64,000 nucleotides of DNA from Chloroflexota bacterium (lineage in GTDB: Bacteria; Chloroflexota; Anaerolineae; UBA2200). Shown here piece after piece: positions 61,258 to 64,000 of the stretch; within the stretch, counting starts at the first letter, position 1, and each line of letters begins with the position of its first letter. Made by a program: the position numbers and the translations under genes. The notes beneath the pieces are model-generated. The model was not told the origin of the DNA. It searched no databases and saw only the letters and a program-made list of their open reading frames with translations. The stretch is taken from the NCBI GenBank assembly GCA_014360905.1, contig JACIWW010000004.1, forward strand, positions 1 to 64,000, in the 5' to 3' direction.

Positions 61258-62542
61258 TCACTGTTCCAGCTTCTGGTGCAATTGCTGGTAGTATTCCTCA
61301 TCGGCAGGGGAAATGTAGATACCGGCTCGCTTCATGCCGGAAAGGATTTCATACGCTCGTCGCCACCACTCAAGGGCTGCGGGGTCACCAGAATGTTCCA
61401 GGACATCCGCGATCCAGCAACAAGCTACCCACAGGTCACGCTGCCATTCGGCGTTGGAGGGATCGGCTGCAGCCAGCCGTTCGGTTATGGTGAGGCTGGC
61501 ACGGTACTCAGTCAGCGCACCTGCCAAGTCCCCCTGCGTCTGCAACACGCGTCCTATGTCCTGGTGGCTGACCGCCAGGTCCTCTTGCCACAGGTCATTG
61601 GAAGGGTCAGCCGTCGCCAAACGCCCCAAAATTGTCAAACTGGCGCGATACTCCGTCAGCGCACCCACCAGGTCCCCTTGCACTTGCAACGTCCCACCTA
61701 CCTTGCTGTGGCTGACTGCGAGTTCACGCTGCCAAAGAGCGTTGCTCGGATCCTCTGCCGTCAGACGTTCCATAATCACTAGGCTGGCTCGATATTCTAC
61801 TAGGATGTCCAGCCGCCCCGTCGGCTCCAGTAGTTCCCGTAGGTCATACAACAGGAACTCCAGCACCGACTCCGCCTCTAGACGCGACCGCCTTCTTCCG
61901 CTGCTCGTTGGCATACCACGCCAGTCCGGCAAACACCAGTACCAGAACCAAAGCCACCGCCACTGTCATCTGCAGGCGACGAATCTGGCGCTGCGCATCG
62001 CGCTGCTTCAGTACATCAAAACTCACCCCCAGCATCCCCGCCAGCAACTTGAGCTTGGCATTGCTTTTACCATCGCCTTATGGACGGGCATCGGCTGCGA
62101 TGGGCTCGATCTGCTTCAGTGCCGCTGGAAAGCACTCCTGTGCATTGCCACTGTGAGGTTCGCCATCCACGACCAACGCCAGGACGCGGTCGCTGCGTCC
62201 TAACTCGCCAAATACCTCGATCTCGCGATTCACCCACTTAGACTGTGCCGCATGCGGCGAGCAAACAATGATCAGATAGCGCGAGGCGCGCAAGGCGTTC
62301 CCGATTTCGCGCCCCAGGTCGGCAGTCGCCGCGAGTTCCGCGCGGTCGAGGAAAACGGGGTGGAAACGCTTTGGAGCAGGCTCCCTCGCCGGCGTTTCGT
62401 GACCGACCAACTGCGCTGGTATACCATAGGTCTCAATGGCGCGGTGCAACCACCTGGCCCACCTTTGGTCCTTGCTGCTGTAACTGATGAATGCCCAGCA
62501 TCGGTATTCCTGAGCAGCGTGTGTTGTTTCAGACCTGGACAA
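61258..62542 (-). pseudogene. TIR-TM-tetratricopeptide-like protein, interrupted
   Basis: Three open pieces form one protein. TIR piece (62542-62078; TTG start): WAFISYSSKDQRWARWLHRA and FLDRAELAATADL. An in-frame TAA follows (DARP-stop-GDGKSNAKLKLL). The next piece (62077-61844) has a membrane helix TVAVALVLVLVFAGLAWYA and then changes frame at about 61888 (KKAVAS into EAESVLEFL). The third piece (to 61258) has three repeats of about 50 residues ending VGALTEYRASLTI. One nonsense and one frameshift mutation, or read errors, disrupt it. Confidence 0.7.
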
Positions 62543-62575
62543 TTCCTTTTCAGTAAAAAGCCTTCCATCGGGCCT

Positions 62576-64000
62576 CTAGTTCAGACGGTACACTTGTAGC
62601 CCAGCCCGTGCGAGGACGCGCGGCAACTCGCAAACCATATTCCGATCCTTTTCTTTCTCGTATTCAGGCAGCTCCTCCCAGGGAACCAGGATTGGGCTGG
62701 TCTTTCGCTTCATGTTTTTGGGACCTAGAGCATAGGTCCAGCCCGCACGTAGCCGCTCTTCGACAAAGCGCTGATGCTCCATCTGTGCCATCCGCTCCAC
62801 TTCTTCCGCTGTAAACTGGAACCGTTCCGCATCCCAATCGGTTAATGGTGCTATACCATAACCGACCGCCTTTAACTTCACCATAATGTGCTCCGCCTGG
62901 CACCGGTTCGATTCCCTGAGCTCCTCTGGCAATTCCTCCCAAGGGACCAAGGAAGGGTTAGTTTCAGGAATCTCACCTAATTCTTGCTGATGCCGCACAT
63001 AGCTCTCGTGAATGGCGCGAGCCAGTATTTCATGCGTACCTCCGAGGATCAGCTCTGGGCTGCAGGTCCGATCCAACAACCCAAACGCATGCAGTTTGTC
63101 GCAGTCATCCCCTTGGGAACCGCGCAGAAGCATTGCCAACCCACTCTCATGTGCCATGCGCACCACAATGGGAATTCGTCGCCCTCTGATGCACTGCAGC
63201 AGCGCCAACCCCGCTCTCAGGCCCAGAGAATCATTATCCAAGCACACATATATTGCCGTTACATCGCAGCGCCCCTCAGAATCGAACAAAAATGGGGCTT
63301 GCTCGAACTCAGGCCAGCGGATATCCATTTGCAGAGCAACTAACTCGCAGGCATTCCTCAATTTCGGATAACGTAGGTATAGCAACTCCGCTTTACGCTT
63401 TGCTTCCCAATCCACGATACTCATCCGCAAAGGGCCATTGCTTGGTGCATATTTGCTCCACCAATCTCTGGCCATATGAACCACTAGGCTCTCCCCCATA
63501 CGCCCCAGCCCAACGACCAGCACATGGGGCTGATGCATCAATAAGCCGTCCATATTAGTGAAGGGTGGGTGTTCCTGCAAAAGAAGGCGTGCTCCGCGGT
63601 CGAAGATATTGAATAACTCCAGCCGATACGAAGGAAATGGTGCGATTTCTTGCTCGCGGAGCAAGTGGTACAGTCGCGGATCCACGATATGAACAAAGCA
63701 CTCTACTGGACGTCCTTGTCGCTGTGTAGCCAGCTCTTGCACGCGAACAGCAACTTCGGCATTTGTGCTGTCATCTCCACAGACAGAGAGCACATACTTC
63801 GCTTTAGGCACTCCTGCCCACCGTAGTAACTCGCGCTCCCTGGCGTTCCCTAGGACCACGATTGCGTCTTCTTCCCGGCATAGTGCGATGAAGTCGTTGC
63901 CCTCGTCCTGCTCGATTACTACTACATGTTCTCCTTGCTGCAGAAATCCTCGGGTCAGGAGCAAACCCATGCGTCCCAACCCGCAAATCACCACATGATC
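62576..64000 (-). CDS. TrkA-N / tandem RyR-domain protein (5' end outside the window)
   Basis: At least 474 residues; the frame is open at the right edge (DHVVICGLGRMGLL). It has two Rossmann NAD-binding domains of TrkA-N type: HVVICGLGRMG with VVVIEQDEGND, and HVLVVGLGRMGES with SIVDWE. Two RyR domains follow. The first is around YVRHQQELGEIPETNPSLVP, the second around MEHQRFVEERLRAGWTYALG. This architecture was reported in surveys of bacterial conflict systems, sometimes after an ion-channel segment, which could lie outside this window. It leads the minus-strand cluster; the TIR gene follows 33 bp later. Confidence 0.85.
   Translation of the reverse strand, partial: DHVVICGLGRMGLLLTRGFLQQGEHVVVIEQDEGNDFIALCREEDAIVVLGNARERELLRWAGVPKAKYVLSVCGDDSTNAEVAVRVQELATQRQGRPVECFVHIVDPRLYHLLREQEIAPFPSYRLELFNIFDRGARLLLQEHPPFTNMDGLLMHQPHVLVVGLGRMGESLVVHMARDWWSKYAPSNGPLRMSIVDWEAKRKAELLYLRYPKLRNACELVALQMDIRWPEFEQAPFLFDSEGRCDVTAIYVCLDNDSLGLRAGLALLQCIRGRRIPIVVRMAHESGLAMLLRGSQGDDCDKLHAFGLLDRTCSPELILGGTHEILARAIHESYVRHQQELGEIPETNPSLVPWEELPEELRESNRCQAEHIMVKLKAVGYGIAPLTDWDAERFQFTAEEVERMAQMEHQRFVEERLRAGWTYALGPKNMKRKTSPILVPWEELPEYEKEKDRNMVCELPRVLARAGLQVYRLN

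Overview
The window reads as chromosomal DNA of a Chloroflexota bacterium, most likely an anaerobic Anaerolineae-like lineage. This is inferred from gene content and style, not from a database search. The pointers are Ala/Thr/Pro-rich linkers in surface and kinase proteins, a serine/threonine kinase, PP2C phosphatase and FHA set, HrcA/CIRCE-controlled groESL, a CooC-type nickel-insertion ATPase, a selenocysteine tRNA and dense overlapping gene starts. No plasmid or phage replication genes are visible.

Layout. 0-7.4 kb (minus strand): the end of an IS66-like element, a small inverted-repeat element that cuts short an NHL-repeat protein, a second NHL/PA14 surface protein, then a signalling set (membrane Ser/Thr kinase, PP2C phosphatase with a long Pro-Thr repeat, VWA-FHA membrane protein). 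8.0-10.0 kb: an integron platform, with an IntI-type integrase reading right and one cassette (a methyltransferase) reading left and bounded by attC-like sites. 10-22 kb: NAD biosynthesis (nadB and a nadC-nadA fusion), a deaminase-type amidohydrolase, ssb, and a MoxR/DUF58/DUF4129/membrane-protein operon. 22-31 kb: rpsT, two parS sites, a methyltransferase, a DHH phosphoesterase, DUF429, tRNA-Sec, rplI with an SPFH/zinc-ribbon cluster, and a DUF2085 protein.

30.9-34.9 kb is a second cassette array with no integrase (CALIN-like). All its ORFs are on the minus strand and separated by attC-like sites: a RadC-like protein split by a frameshift, a decayed MNT/HEPN toxin-antitoxin pair, a zinc-ribbon membrane protein, a CPBP protease and a two-TM protein. 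A consensus promoter lies at its right end. Within it sits a 144-bp MITE flanked by a perfect 8-bp target duplication, whose ends match the IS end at position 104-124.

35-54 kb is housekeeping and transport: groEL/groES with CIRCE, a PrsA-like foldase, CooC, a metallo-beta-lactamase-fold protein, DnaJ-TPR, an M16 peptidase, tRNA-Val, a cyclic-nucleotide-binding/PH-domain protein, a BMP-type nucleoside ABC transporter, a DUF4349 lipoprotein, a phosphoesterase, an alpha/beta hydrolase and an MFS transporter.

54.3-64 kb (all minus strand, running off the right edge) is the most striking part. It holds six genes: TrkA-N/tandem-RyR, TIR-TM-TPR (broken), TIR-WD40, a nucleoside-deoxyribosyltransferase-like protein, an unrecognised domain protein and a PfkB-like/AAA+/RyR protein. 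This combination of nucleotide-sensing and NAD-consuming domains looks like an immunity or stress-signalling island.
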